A stretch of DNA of 64,000 nt from Desulfuromonas acetexigens (GCF_900111775.1 NZ_FOJJ01000004.1:31535-95534), one strand, 5' to 3'. Positions 7,327-16,323 are shown, numbered from the stretch's first letter. Notes: generated by a model not told the origin, from the sequence alone. Numbers and translations: made by a program.

Positions 7327-7355
7327 TTTATACCGCAACTCTTTTTGGAAAGCAA
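7327..7355 (-). promoter_or_regulatory. Promoter of tRNA-Arg
   Basis: On the minus strand TTGCTT (7350-7355), a 17-base spacer and TATAAA (7327-7332) end 12 bases before the tRNA 5' end at 7314. Spacing and sequence fit a strong housekeeping promoter. Confidence 0.75.
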
Positions 7356-7488
7356 CCACCATTTTTTCTGAAAAGCGTATCGGTCTCGGGATTTTTCTTG
7401 CCTGGCATGACACTTGCTATTTTTCTTATCCTGGGTTGTTGTTATAATCTCGCACCGATTTTTTAATCCCTTTCTTCAGGATCAGCCC

Positions 7489-9141
7489 ATGACGTTTTTC
7501 AGGATTCTGTTCTTTGTTTTGCTGCTGCTTCCCCTGGCTTCACCGGTGCTGGCCAAGGTGACCTTGGGCGTGGTGCCGCAGGCGCAATCGCTGCTCTCTT
7601 CGGAAGGGGCGGCCCAGGATTTCGCCCGCCTGCTCGAAAGGGAGATGGGGGAAGAGGTGGCGGTGCAATTTTTCAAGGATGAAAAGGAGTTGCACGAATG
7701 GGTGAGCCGCTATCGGCTGGTCGATGTGGCGGCCTTCAGCGGCGGTTATCTGGCGAAGCAACTTCCCGGTGAGTTTTTCCGGCTGGAGCACCCTCGGCCG
7801 GGAACGGGGAATCCGGCCGAGCACTTTGTCGCCCGCCAGGGGCTCTATCCCTGGATGCTGAAAAAGCTCCAGAAAAGTTTCGCCGCCCTGGCCCAGTCGG
7901 GCGCCGCCGGGTCAATTCTGGGTCAATCAACGTCCGCGCCGTCTTCTCTCCCCCTCCCGCCCCCCGCATCCTCGCCTCCGAAGTCGCCCCCCCCCGTCGA
8001 GACAAGAGATGAGCCGAAACCGGAGGTTGTCGCGGCACCTCCGGCGGAATTCTCGGTGCAGGAAACCCTGGAGGAGGCGGCCGAGGTCGAAGCTCCTCCG
8101 GTCGCGCCCGTGACGGAGGAAATGCTCGATGCGACCGATCAGGGCGAAGCGGTGGACTTCACCTCGCCCCCCGACCTTCCAACCACCCCGCCCCTGCCGG
8201 AGCCGCTGGCCAACCCACTGCCGCTCCCGGTACCCGCGCCGCTGCCGGCCCCGGCTCAGCCCGTGTCGCCGTCCGCTCCTCCTTCGGGGGAGGCGGTCAT
8301 GACCATGACGCCGGGGGCAGGTGAAGAGAAACGCAACCCGGCCGGTGACCAGCCCAGCTATGCGGTGGAGCAACTGGCGGAAAACATCTATGCGGCCCTG
8401 ACCCTCCCCGGCGGACAGGCGAGTTCGAATGCCTTTTTCGTCGTCGGCCCCGAGTATGTGGTGGCGGGCGGAGCGCACATGTCTCAAGAAGCGGTGAACC
8501 ATCTGGTCACGGCCATCGCGACGGTTACCGACAAGCCACTGCGCCACTTCGTTCTGGCGCACCATCACCGGGGCTATCATCACATCGATTACGAGTTCCC
8601 CGCCGGCGTCGACCTGCTGATCAGCTGGCCAACCTGGAAAACGATGGATGAGGAGAAGCGCAAGCCCGAGCGGCCGGCTTTTTTCTTTACCGACGGGCTG
8701 ACCCTCAAACTGGGCGAGACCACGGTCATCATGACCAATATGGGGCGCGCCCACAGCGAGGGGGACACCCTGGTCTTTTTTCCCGAGGCGGAAATCCTCT
8801 TCACCAGCGATCTGGTCTACGGAGAGAGCGTTGGCTACCTGGGGGACGGCTATATGGAGGACTGGCTGCTGGCCCTGGAATTTATCGAACGGCTGGGGGC
8901 GAAGCAGGTCATTCCGGGATTCGGCCCGCCCAGCGACAATCGCGTGATCGTCGCCTTCAAGACCTACTTCCGGGCTCTGGTTTCGGAAGTGCTCAAACAC
9001 ATCGAGCAGGGAGACAGTCTGGAGCGCACGGTGCGCAGCCTGCGCCTGCCCGACCATGCCGAGCTCAAAGGCTATGAGCAGTTTCTCGGCGCGAACGTGC
9101 GCCGCGCTTATCTTGAATTGAGAGAGAATTTCGTACCTTAA
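7489..9141 (+). CDS. Secreted fusion of a PhnD-like domain and a metallo-beta-lactamase-fold domain
   Basis: 550 residues from ATG 7489 (AGGA upstream). A signal peptide (FFRILFFVLLLLPLASPVLA) leads to a short periplasmic-binding-like segment (VTLGVVPQAQSL to VDVAAFSGGYLAK, about residues 22-115) that resembles the first part of PhnD-type phosphonate-binding proteins. A proline-rich linker of roughly 150 residues follows. The C-terminal half has metallo-beta-lactamase features: AHHHRGYHHIDY near 356-367 in place of the standard HxHxDH, GRAHSEGDTLVFF near 420 and FTSDLVYGES near 440. The last ligand motif reads IPGFGPPSD, with Phe where His is usual. Metal binding is therefore altered and a quinoprotein-relay/SoxH-like or structural role is possible. 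It ends before a minus-strand terminator; its own terminator is unclear. Confidence 0.78.
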   Translation: MTFFRILFFVLLLLPLASPVLAKVTLGVVPQAQSLLSSEGAAQDFARLLEREMGEEVAVQFFKDEKELHEWVSRYRLVDVAAFSGGYLAKQLPGEFFRLEHPRPGTGNPAEHFVARQGLYPWMLKKLQKSFAALAQSGAAGSILGQSTSAPSSLPLPPPASSPPKSPPPVETRDEPKPEVVAAPPAEFSVQETLEEAAEVEAPPVAPVTEEMLDATDQGEAVDFTSPPDLPTTPPLPEPLANPLPLPVPAPLPAPAQPVSPSAPPSGEAVMTMTPGAGEEKRNPAGDQPSYAVEQLAENIYAALTLPGGQASSNAFFVVGPEYVVAGGAHMSQEAVNHLVTAIATVTDKPLRHFVLAHHHRGYHHIDYEFPAGVDLLISWPTWKTMDEEKRKPERPAFFFTDGLTLKLGETTVIMTNMGRAHSEGDTLVFFPEAEILFTSDLVYGESVGYLGDGYMEDWLLALEFIERLGAKQVIPGFGPPSDNRVIVAFKTYFRALVSEVLKHIEQGDSLERTVRSLRLPDHAELKGYEQFLGANVRRAYLELRENFVP

Positions 9142-9148
9142 CGCAAAA

Positions 9149-9179
9149 AACCGGCCCGGGATGGCTCCCTGGGCCGGTT
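9149..9179 (-). terminator. Intrinsic terminator between convergent genes
   Basis: AACCGGCCC (9149-9157) and GGGCCGGTT (9171-9179) make a 9-pair GC-rich stem. On the minus strand it is followed by a T run, so it ends the DUF1573 transcript. In the plus direction there is no T run. Confidence 0.8.
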
Positions 9180-9211
9180 GGAGATGTAACAAAAGAGGGA
9201 CCGGCAGAAGG

Positions 9212-9913
9212 TTATTTGCCCTTGGCGGGGGCGACCATGCCGTAAACGGGCAGGCGCAACTCAGGCAGGTAGTCGCTGTCGGTTTTGAGCAGGATGTAGC
9301 CGGAGAGCCGCGTCCCCGCTTCCTTGGGCGTGACGCGGACCTTGAGGATGACTTCCTGGTTCGGCTCGAGCGTATCGGCAGTAAGCTCGGCGCTGATTTC
9401 GGGGGTGGTCGTTTGCAGGGACGATAGCACAATCGCCCGGGGGCTCTGGTTGACCAGGCGCACATCGACCTGCCGGGTGCTCCCTGCGGCCAGGCTGGAG
9501 AGATCGAGACGGGCGGGGGTCAGAACGATTTCGCGCTTGACGGTGCCGCGCAGATGCAGTTCGGTCACCTGTTGCAGGGGATCGTTGCTGTACAGATAGA
9601 TGGTCTTGACCACCGCACCGCCGAAACGGTTGGAATCGAAGGTCGTCTTGAGCTCGGCGACATCCCCGGGAGCGACGATCTTGGCCGAGAGCAGCGCTAC
9701 CGTACAACCGCAGGAACTGCGGACGCGATCGATAATCAGCGGCTCGTCGCCGGCGTTTTGAAAACGGAAGATATGTTCCACCTTCTGGCCTTCGAAAATC
9801 TCGCCGAAATCGAAGTCCCCTTTTTCCACCAAAATCTTGGCTTCACCGGCATAGGCCGCCATGCCCCAGACCAGCATCAGTCCCGTCATCAGTAGCAGTG
9901 AAATTCGGTGCAT
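9212..9913 (-). CDS. Exported DUF1573 protein
   Basis: 233 residues from ATG 9913. A signal peptide (ISLLLMTGLMLVWGMAAYA) is followed by the DUF1573 Ig-like beta domain: FDFGEIFEGQKVEHIFRFQN, SSCGCTVALLS and FDSNRFGGAVVKTIYLYSND. The second half is another beta-rich repeat of the same general kind. The SSCGCT cysteines are the family hallmark; the role is unknown, with suggestions of periplasmic or envelope assembly functions. Monocistronic, with a terminator at 9149-9179. Confidence 0.85.
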   Translation of the reverse strand: MHRISLLLMTGLMLVWGMAAYAGEAKILVEKGDFDFGEIFEGQKVEHIFRFQNAGDEPLIIDRVRSSCGCTVALLSAKIVAPGDVAELKTTFDSNRFGGAVVKTIYLYSNDPLQQVTELHLRGTVKREIVLTPARLDLSSLAAGSTRQVDVRLVNQSPRAIVLSSLQTTTPEISAELTADTLEPNQEVILKVRVTPKEAGTRLSGYILLKTDSDYLPELRLPVYGMVAPAKGK

Positions 9914-10025
9914 GACTTTATCCTTTCCCGTTTTAAGTGAATACGGATCCCTTTCATCATTAATTTCAAAAACTATAACACAGCCCCGAAAGCCCTGGCC
10001 AGCGCTTTGTAGGTTGCTGAATAAA

Positions 10026-10053
10026 TTGACACCTCTGCTTAAACTTGTATAGA
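10026..10053 (+). promoter_or_regulatory. Promoter of hpt
   Basis: A perfect TTGACA (10026-10031), 16-base spacer and TATAGA (10048-10053) lie 50 bases upstream of the hpt start codon. Confidence 0.72.
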
Positions 10054-10103
10054 ATCAAGAGAATTTTTCACCCATCCGCCAACCTCCGACCTATGGAATC
10101 CGC

Positions 10104-10631
10104 ATGTCCGAACTTGACCTGAAACTGCTTTATTCCCAGGAAGAGATTGCCCGTCAGGTCAAACGACTCGGCGACGAAATTAGCAACGACTATCCCGACT
10201 CGGAGATTTTGCTGGTCGGGGTTCTGAAGGGCTCCTTTCTCTTTGTGGCCGACCTCGCCCGGGCGATCCGCTCGCCGCTCATCGTCGACTTTGTGCGCAT
10301 CGCCAGCTATGGTTCCGATACCCAGTCGTCGGGCATCGTGGAAATCCGCAAGGACCTGGAGCTGCCGATCAAGGATCGGGATGTGATCATCGTCGAGGAT
10401 ATCGTCGACAGCGGCCACACCCTCGAATCCCTCTACAACCTGCTGCTGCGCCGGGGCCCGCGCTCGCTGAAAATCTGTACCCTGATCGACAAGACCGCGC
10501 GCCGCGAGGTTTCCATCCGCTCGGACTACGTCGGCTTCTCCCTGGACGACGGCTTCATCATCGGCTACGGCCTCGACTATGCGGAAAGATACCGCAATCT
10601 GCCCGACATTCACCTGGTTCAGGGCCGCTGA
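10104..10631 (+). CDS. hpt: Hypoxanthine phosphoribosyltransferase
   Basis: 175 residues, normal for the family. The PRPP-binding motif VIIVEDIVDSGHTL (about residues 94-107), the N-terminal LVGVLKGSFLFVADL loop and the C-terminal VGFSLDDGFIIGYGLDYAERYRN purine-binding end (23 residues; key residues are Val, Asp and the aromatic ring residues) are all present. The enzyme joins hypoxanthine or guanine to PRPP in purine salvage in the cytosol. The downstream zinc-ribbon gene starts 25 bases later and is probably co-transcribed. Confidence 0.95.
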   Translation: MSELDLKLLYSQEEIARQVKRLGDEISNDYPDSEILLVGVLKGSFLFVADLARAIRSPLIVDFVRIASYGSDTQSSGIVEIRKDLELPIKDRDVIIVEDIVDSGHTLESLYNLLLRRGPRSLKICTLIDKTARREVSIRSDYVGFSLDDGFIIGYGLDYAERYRNLPDIHLVQGR

Positions 10632-10656
10632 CCAGGAGCGAAAGGACGAGCCGCGC

Positions 10657-12327
10657 ATGATCATACAATGCCCAGAGTGCAGCACCCGCTTCAAACTCGC
10701 CGACGACAAACTCAAGCCGGAAGGGATTAAGGTCCGCTGCGCCAAGTGCCGACACATCTTTGCCCTCTTCCCACCGGAACCCGACGACTCCGTCGCCGCG
10801 GAAGAGGCCCGGCCGTCGACCGAACACGGCGAGGCCGAGGACCCCTGGGCCGAGAGCTTCAACGAAATGCGGGAAGACTCCCCTCCCGAAGAGTCTCCGG
10901 CAGATCAAGGCGAAACGAGCTGGGACGAGGCCCTGGAATCGAGCTTTGCCGATGTCGGGGCGGAGATTTCCAAGCCCGGCCCAACGGGAGTGGCAGAGGC
11001 GCAAGAATTCAGCCCCGCCCCGCTGGAGCCTGCCGGAGTCGCCGTCGGGGATCTCGACGCCGCCGATCTTGGCCTGGATGAGGAAGAGCCGACGCCGGTC
11101 GAATCCGACCTTTCGTTGCCTTCTTTTACGCCGGAACCGCTCATCTCCGAAGACCTCTTCGGAGAAACGACAGCCTCCATCGAAGAAGGCGTTCCAGAAA
11201 AAACCGCCGCCCCGATGGCGGATGTGGACGAGTTCCAGTTTGAAGAGGTGGGCGAGGAAGAGGAGTTTGCTTTCGAGGATGCCCCCGATAGCGAACTCGA
11301 TCCTTTCGCTGCAGCTTCCGCAAGCGACGAGATCCCGATCGACAAGACCGAAGACCTGGACGACAATCTCTTCGCGGAAGAGACCGGCGGGGACGAGACC
11401 ATTGCCGAATTCTCCTTCCAGGAAGAAGGAGTCGAAGCCTTTTCCTTCGCGCCCGAAAAAGCGGAGGACGGCGATACCTTTGCCTTTCAGGAAGAGGATC
11501 TCTTTGCGCCGGAACCGCCTTCGAGCGTTGCCGATTCCTTCTTTGCCGAAGGACCCCAAGCGGATGCCCTCTTTCCTGACGGGACGCCCGAAGGGGAGGA
11601 AAAGGGTTTTGAATTTTCCGACATGGAAGATTCCGTGGGAATAGACCGTTCCGCAGAAGAGGCCCCCATTCCGGTCGCGGCCTCGCGACCGACGGCGGAA
11701 CGGCTACCGGCATCCCATGCTGACGAGACGCCCGAACCGCTCAGCGAACCACGCCCCAAGGCAACCGAGCCAAAACGCGGCCCGATGGTCACGGTCCTGA
11801 GGCTTTTTGCTCTCCTCCTGCTGCTACTTGCGGCTTCCGCCGGCTTCCTCATTTGGCGTGGCGGCGCCAACAGCCTCCCGCAGATTCTCGGGCAACTGCA
11901 AACCCTTACCGGGACGACCCTGCCGGCAGAACCCGCCGTCCATATCCGCCTGCCACTGCCGAACAGCTTTTTTGTCATGAACCAGCACGCCGGCCAGCTC
12001 TTCGTCATTCAGGGGGAAGCAGTCAACGGCTATACCGAGCCCCGCTCGGCCATTTCGGTAACCGGCATGCTCCATGATGCCAAGGGGGAAGTGCTCTTGC
12101 GGCAGACGGTCTTCTGCGGCAACCCCATGGACCTGGAAACCCTCAAAAGCGCACCCTTCGCCGCCATTCAGGAAATCATGAGCAACCCCTTCGGTAGCGC
12201 CCTGGCCAATGTCAACATCGCGCCGGAAACCCCCATTCCCTACATGATCGTCTTCCGTGACCTGCCGGATAACGTCACCCATTTCACGGTGGAGGTGGCG
12301 GATTCCAAAGTCGGCGAAGGTCGCTAG
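10657..12327 (+). CDS. Zinc-ribbon / DUF3426 single-pass membrane protein
   Basis: 556 residues from ATG 10657 behind AGGACGAG. The N-terminus is an MJ0042-type zinc ribbon with Cys5, Cys8, Cys28 and Cys31 (IIQCPECSTRF, VRCAKCRHIF). A very acidic, Glu/Ala/Phe-rich disordered segment with repeated Phe-Glu clusters covers about residues 40-370. One transmembrane helix follows near 381-401 (LRLFALLLLLLAASAGFLIW). The last 150 residues are a DUF3426 domain (LPNSFFVMNQHAGQLFVIQG, GNPMDLETL, PIPYMIVFRDLP). The family is common in deltaproteobacteria, but no function is established. The acidic region is long even for this family. Confidence 0.85.
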   Translation: MIIQCPECSTRFKLADDKLKPEGIKVRCAKCRHIFALFPPEPDDSVAAEEARPSTEHGEAEDPWAESFNEMREDSPPEESPADQGETSWDEALESSFADVGAEISKPGPTGVAEAQEFSPAPLEPAGVAVGDLDAADLGLDEEEPTPVESDLSLPSFTPEPLISEDLFGETTASIEEGVPEKTAAPMADVDEFQFEEVGEEEEFAFEDAPDSELDPFAAASASDEIPIDKTEDLDDNLFAEETGGDETIAEFSFQEEGVEAFSFAPEKAEDGDTFAFQEEDLFAPEPPSSVADSFFAEGPQADALFPDGTPEGEEKGFEFSDMEDSVGIDRSAEEAPIPVAASRPTAERLPASHADETPEPLSEPRPKATEPKRGPMVTVLRLFALLLLLLAASAGFLIWRGGANSLPQILGQLQTLTGTTLPAEPAVHIRLPLPNSFFVMNQHAGQLFVIQGEAVNGYTEPRSAISVTGMLHDAKGEVLLRQTVFCGNPMDLETLKSAPFAAIQEIMSNPFGSALANVNIAPETPIPYMIVFRDLPDNVTHFTVEVADSKVGEGR

Positions 12328-12341
12328 CACGCCCCAAATTA

Positions 12342-12373
12342 AAAAAGCCGCGTTCTTATGAACGCGGCTTTTT
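12342..12373. terminator. Bidirectional intrinsic terminator
   Basis: AAAAAGCCGCGTTC (12342-12355) pairs with GAACGCGGCTTTTT (12360-12373) around a 4-base loop. A and T runs flank the stem on both sides, so it serves the zinc-ribbon gene and the convergent ferredoxin gene. Confidence 0.9.
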
Positions 12374-12401
12374 CTTATCCTCGCCGGTATCCCGGCTCCC
12401 A

Positions 12402-12617
<216 letters not shown>

Positions 12618-12622
12618 CTAAG

Positions 12623-12651
12623 AACATACACCACGAGCCCTACCCTGTCCA
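12623..12651 (-). promoter_or_regulatory. Candidate ferredoxin promoter
   Basis: On the minus strand TGGACA (12646-12651), 17-base spacer and TATGTT (12623-12628), about 51 bases before the ferredoxin start. The remaining stretch to ackA (12652-12873) holds no gene. A weak rightward pair, TTGCAA at 12686 with TACTCT at 12709, could serve ackA but is not convincing. Confidence 0.5.
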
Positions 12652-12873
12652 GATCAAAGAAGGCGTGAAACGCGACATAAAATTCTTGCAATTCCCCCTT
12701 GCTTCCTTTACTCTTCTATAACATTTTCCCATTCTTTTCTTGCGTCTAGCGCCGCGATTCCGCCCGCGTCTGGGTTGTCTGCCGGGGACAGGGACAAACC
12801 AGGTAAAACACGATTTTGTAAGAATGGAAAATTTTTATCGAGCCCAAAAAACTCGCGGAGGAGGTTATTTTTA

Positions 12874-14139
12874 ATGGATATTCTTGCCTTGAATTGCGGC
12901 AGTTCCTCGGTCAAATATCAGCTTTTTGACTGGGACAAGAAAGTGGTCGTCGCCAAGGGGATGGTGGAGCGCGTCACCATCGGCGACTCCTATATTGTCC
13001 ATGAGGTGCCCGGTCGAGACAACTATCGTGAAGAGTACGAATGCCCCGACCACAAGGTGGCAATCCATCTCATCATCAAAACCCTGACCGATCCCAAACA
13101 TGGCGTGGTCAAGGACATGAGCCGGATCTCGGCGGTCGGCCACCGGGTGGTTCACGGCGGTGAGAAATTCACCTGCTCGGTTCGCATCGATGACGCGGTA
13201 CTCGACGCCATCAAAGAGGTTCAGCACCTCGCTCCGCTGCACAATCCTCCCAATATCGCCGGCATCGAGGCCGCCCAAGCGGTCTTGCCCGAAGCTCCGC
13301 ATATCGCCATTTTCGATACGGCCTTCCATCAGACGATGCCGGCCCATGCCTATACCTATCCCCTGCCTTACGAGTGGTACGAAAATTACGGCGTACGCCG
13401 TTACGGTTTTCACGGCACCAGCCATCTTTACGTATCCAAGCGGGCGGCGGTGCTGCTTGGCAAAGACCCGAAAGACTGCAGCATCATCACCATGCATATC
13501 GGCAACGGTGTTTCCCACTCGGCCATCAAAGGGGGCATTTCGGTGGACACCTCGATGGGGCTCACCCCTCTCGAAGGGGCTGTCATGGGGACCCGCTGCG
13601 GGGATATCGATCCTGCGATTCCCGCTTTCATCATGGAACGAGAAGGCTACACCTCGAAGGAAATCGACTCGATCCTCAACAAAAAATCCGGGATTCTCGG
13701 CATCACCGGGCGCTTCACCGACCGGAGAGATGTCATTTCTGGAGCCGACGAAGGTTGCGATCGTTGCAAACTCTCCCTGGAGATCGAATCCTACCGGCTG
13801 AAAAAATATATCGGCGCCTACGCGGCGGCGATCGGCGGCGTCGATGCCGTGGTCTTCACCGCTGGGGTCGGCGAAATGGCCTGGCTGATTCGTGAGATGA
13901 CCTTGGAAGGGCTCGAATTCATGGGCATTTACCTGGACAAGGAAATCAACCGCAACACCATGACCCGCAAAAAGGAAACCCTGATCACCCGCCCCGACTC
14001 GCCGGTCAAAGTCTTTGTCATCCCAACCGACGAGGAGTTGGTCTTTACTGAGGATGTCGTGGGAATCCTCGAAGGGACCTACACCGACCATATGAAGTTC
14101 AAATATTCTTTTTCGAATAAAGAATTCCAGCGCAAATAG
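12874..14139 (+). CDS. ackA: Acetate kinase
   Basis: 421 residues from ATG 12874 behind GGAGGAGG. Family signatures are the N-terminal DILALNCGSSSVKYQLFDW, GHRVVHGGEKF, PHIAIFDTAFHQTMPAHAYT, RRYGFHGTSHLYV, ITMHIGNGVSHSAIKGG and DTSMGLTPLEG. The enzyme converts acetate and ATP to acetyl phosphate and, with Pta, links acetate to acetyl-CoA. Pta lies 1.1 kb downstream on the opposite strand rather than in an operon. An insert-like segment DEGCDRCKLSLEI (about residue 290) contains two cysteines. Confidence 0.97.
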   Translation: MDILALNCGSSSVKYQLFDWDKKVVVAKGMVERVTIGDSYIVHEVPGRDNYREEYECPDHKVAIHLIIKTLTDPKHGVVKDMSRISAVGHRVVHGGEKFTCSVRIDDAVLDAIKEVQHLAPLHNPPNIAGIEAAQAVLPEAPHIAIFDTAFHQTMPAHAYTYPLPYEWYENYGVRRYGFHGTSHLYVSKRAAVLLGKDPKDCSIITMHIGNGVSHSAIKGGISVDTSMGLTPLEGAVMGTRCGDIDPAIPAFIMEREGYTSKEIDSILNKKSGILGITGRFTDRRDVISGADEGCDRCKLSLEIESYRLKKYIGAYAAAIGGVDAVVFTAGVGEMAWLIREMTLEGLEFMGIYLDKEINRNTMTRKKETLITRPDSPVKVFVIPTDEELVFTEDVVGILEGTYTDHMKFKYSFSNKEFQRK

Positions 14140-14176
14140 GTCCGAGTGGGGGCCGAGGCATTGCGGCGATGATGAC

Positions 14177-14206
14177 CGAAGACCGACGGAGCTCCGTCGG
14201 TCTTCG
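14177..14206. repeat. Perfect 30-base palindrome downstream of ackA
   Basis: The 15-base arm beginning CGAAGACCGACGGAG at 14177 is followed directly by its exact complement, with no loop, to 14206. It lies 37 bases after the ackA stop and 70 before the next start. No T run follows, so it is not a standard terminator; a regulator site, an RNA-stability hairpin or an attenuator are possible. Confidence 0.7.
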
Positions 14207-14276
14207 TCGTCACGGTCGCAGCTCCCCCCAAAGACGAACCCGCCCATCGTTCAGGCACCACGGAGGTAATTTATAC

Positions 14277-15194
14277 ATGCTCGGCATCGAGGAAATCGGC
14301 TATTACATTCCCCAGGGAAGAATCTCTAATTACGACAGAAAAACCCAGTTCGGCATCGACGATCACTTCATCGAAGAAAAGATCGGGGTCCGTCAGGTTT
14401 CCCTGAAAAGCCCCGATGAAGAGACTTCGGATCTATGCGTCAAGGCCTTCGCTAACCTCCGGGACAAGATCGCCATCGACCTGAACGACATCGAAGCCAT
14501 GGTCGTGGTTACCCAGAACCCCGACCGCAACATCCCCCACACCTCAGCCATCCTCCACGGCAAGCTTGCGCTCCCCAACCGCTGTGCTTGTTTCGATATC
14601 TCCCTCGGCTGTTCCGGTTTTGTCTACGCCCTCTCCATCTTCCAGGCGTTCATGGCGGCCAACGGCATGAAGAAGGGACTGCTTTTCACCGCTGATCCCT
14701 ATTCAAAAATCACGGATCCCAACGACAAAAACACCACCTTGCTCTTCGGCGATGCGTCGGCGGTAACTCTGATCAGCGATCAGCCCAAACTGGTTTCCGG
14801 CGCCTTTACTTTCGGCACGATCGGCGCCGAACATGAAAAGCTCATCTGCAACGACGGCGTCCTCTTCATGCATGGTCGGGCCGTCTTCAATTTCGCTGCG
14901 AAGGTCATTCCCGACGACATCCGCCAGGTGGTCGCCAAAAACGCCTTGACCCTGGAGCAGATCGACCTCTTTCTGTTGCATCAGGGGAGCAAGATCATCG
15001 TCGAAACGATTGCGGACAAGTTACCGGTTCCCCGGGATAAGGCCCCCTACGCCACCTACGATTATGGCAATACCGTCTCTTCGACCCTACCGATTCTGTT
15101 GGCGGAAGAACTTTCCGGAAATGCCCGCAACATCGTCATCTGCGGCTTTGGCGTCGGCCTTTCTTGGGCAAGCGGCCTGTTGAAAAGGCCGTGA
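14277..15194 (+). CDS. 3-oxoacyl-ACP synthase III (FabH/thiolase-fold) family protein
   Basis: 305 residues from ATG 14277 with GGAGG upstream. The catalytic Cys is residue 112 (FDISLGCSGFVYAL), the His is in FLLHQGSKIIVE and the Asn is in YDYGNTVSST, so the Cys-His-Asn triad of KAS III is complete. N-terminal IGYYIPQGRISN and KIGVRQ also fit. KAS III enzymes make the first condensation of fatty-acid or related chains. Because it stands alone beside ackA and pta rather than in a fab cluster, a specialised acyl substrate is possible. The protein is a little shorter than E. coli FabH. Confidence 0.88.
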   Translation: MLGIEEIGYYIPQGRISNYDRKTQFGIDDHFIEEKIGVRQVSLKSPDEETSDLCVKAFANLRDKIAIDLNDIEAMVVVTQNPDRNIPHTSAILHGKLALPNRCACFDISLGCSGFVYALSIFQAFMAANGMKKGLLFTADPYSKITDPNDKNTTLLFGDASAVTLISDQPKLVSGAFTFGTIGAEHEKLICNDGVLFMHGRAVFNFAAKVIPDDIRQVVAKNALTLEQIDLFLLHQGSKIIVETIADKLPVPRDKAPYATYDYGNTVSSTLPILLAEELSGNARNIVICGFGVGLSWASGLLKRP

Positions 15195-15208
15195 TTGCTG
15201 ATTTTTAA

Positions 15209-15248
15209 CACAAAAAAGCCGGCGAGATCTTCGCCGGCTTTTTTGTGT
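15209..15248. terminator. Bidirectional intrinsic terminator
   Basis: ACACAAAAAAGCCGGCGA and its complement TCGCCGGCTTTTTTGTGT, with a short loop, form a long stem flanked by A/T runs between the convergent FabH-like and pta genes. Confidence 0.92.
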
Positions 15249-15280
15249 TCAGCATTCATCACTCATCATTCACAAGACTG

Positions 15281-16282
15281 TTACCCTTGCGCCTGCACCG
15301 CCGTGATCGCCGCGACGCTGATGACATCCTCGACCGAGCAGCCGCGGGAGAGATCGTTCACCGGCTTGGCCAGTCCCTGGATGATCGGCCCGACCGCCTC
15401 GGCTCCGGCCAAGCGCTCGACCAGCTTGTAGCCAATATTGCCGGCATCCAGGTCGGGGAAGATCAGGGTGTTGGCCTTGCCGGCGACGGAGGAGCCGGGC
15501 GCCTTCTTGGCGCCGACCTTGGGCAAGAGGGCGGCGTCGGCCTGCAGTTCACCATCGATTTGGAGGCCGGGAGCCATCCCTTTGGCAATTTCCAGGGCCT
15601 TGAGCACCTTATCCACATCGTCGTGGGCGGCGCTGCCTTTGGTCGAAAAGGAGAGCATGGCCACCCGGGCATCGACTCCGAGAAAGCTTTTGCAGCTGCC
15701 GGCAGTGCTGACCGCAATCTCCGCCAGCGCCTGGGCGTCGGGATTGGGATTAACGGCGCAATCGGCGAAACAGATGACGCCATTCTCGCCGAATTCGGGC
15801 GTTTTGGTCACCATCAAAAAGACCGAGGAGACGGTCTTCATGCCGGGGGCGGTGCCGATGACCTGAAAGGCGGCGCGGAGCACGTCGCCTGTGGTATTGT
15901 CGGCCCCGGCAACGGCCCCGCCGGCATCCCCGAGGCGCACCATCATTGCGCCATAGTAGAGGTTGTCCGCCCCGGTCAAAAGCTTCTTCGCTTCCTCGGC
16001 GGTCAGGCCCTTGCTCTTGCGCAAGGCCACCAGCTCATCGACATAGGCGCCCAGGCGCGGGGAGTCCTTGGGCTCGAGCAACTCGACCCCGTCCAGGGAA
16101 GCGCCAAGTTCGGCGGCTTTTTTCTTCAGGGTATCGGGGTTCCCCAGCAGCACGACTTTGGCCAACCCCTCTTTGACAATCCGCCCGGCGGCCTGCACCA
16201 TCCGATCGTCATAGCCTTCGGGCAAAACCACGGTTTGCAGACTGGCGCGTGCCTTCGCCTTGATTTTCTCCACCAAGTGCAT
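15281..16282 (-). CDS. pta: Phosphate acetyltransferase
   Basis: 333 residues from ATG 16280-16282 behind AAGGAGG. This is the short form, consisting only of the catalytic PTA_PTB domain without the N-terminal regulatory part of E. coli Pta. Motifs include VVLPEGYDDRMVQAA, ADNLYYGAMMVRLGDAGG, SSVFLMVTKTPEFG, FADCAVNPNPDAQALAEIA and the C-terminal NTLIFPDLDAGNIGYKLVER. It interconverts acetyl-CoA and acetyl phosphate. A promoter at 16324-16352 is visible. Confidence 0.96.
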   Translation of the reverse strand: MHLVEKIKAKARASLQTVVLPEGYDDRMVQAAGRIVKEGLAKVVLLGNPDTLKKKAAELGASLDGVELLEPKDSPRLGAYVDELVALRKSKGLTAEEAKKLLTGADNLYYGAMMVRLGDAGGAVAGADNTTGDVLRAAFQVIGTAPGMKTVSSVFLMVTKTPEFGENGVICFADCAVNPNPDAQALAEIAVSTAGSCKSFLGVDARVAMLSFSTKGSAAHDDVDKVLKALEIAKGMAPGLQIDGELQADAALLPKVGAKKAPGSSVAGKANTLIFPDLDAGNIGYKLVERLAGAEAVGPIIQGLAKPVNDLSRGCSVEDVISVAAITAVQAQG

Positions 16283-16323
16283 GTAAATACCTCCTTCAAA
16301 ACAAGGTTTGAATTTAGAAAACA

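Noticed and set aside
7927..9465. 512-codon minus-strand open frame
   Set aside because: Lies antisense to the lactamase-fold fusion gene and overlaps DUF1573; arginine- and glycine-rich nonsense composition.
12770..12830. ACAGGGACAAACC segment before ackA, reminiscent of cyclic di-GMP riboswitches
   Set aside because: The GAAA tetraloop, receptor and paired helices of GEMM-type riboswitches are not present.
12708..12914. 68-codon minus-strand frame across the ackA start
   Set aside because: Overlaps the ackA ribosome site and lacks its own; composition not protein-like.
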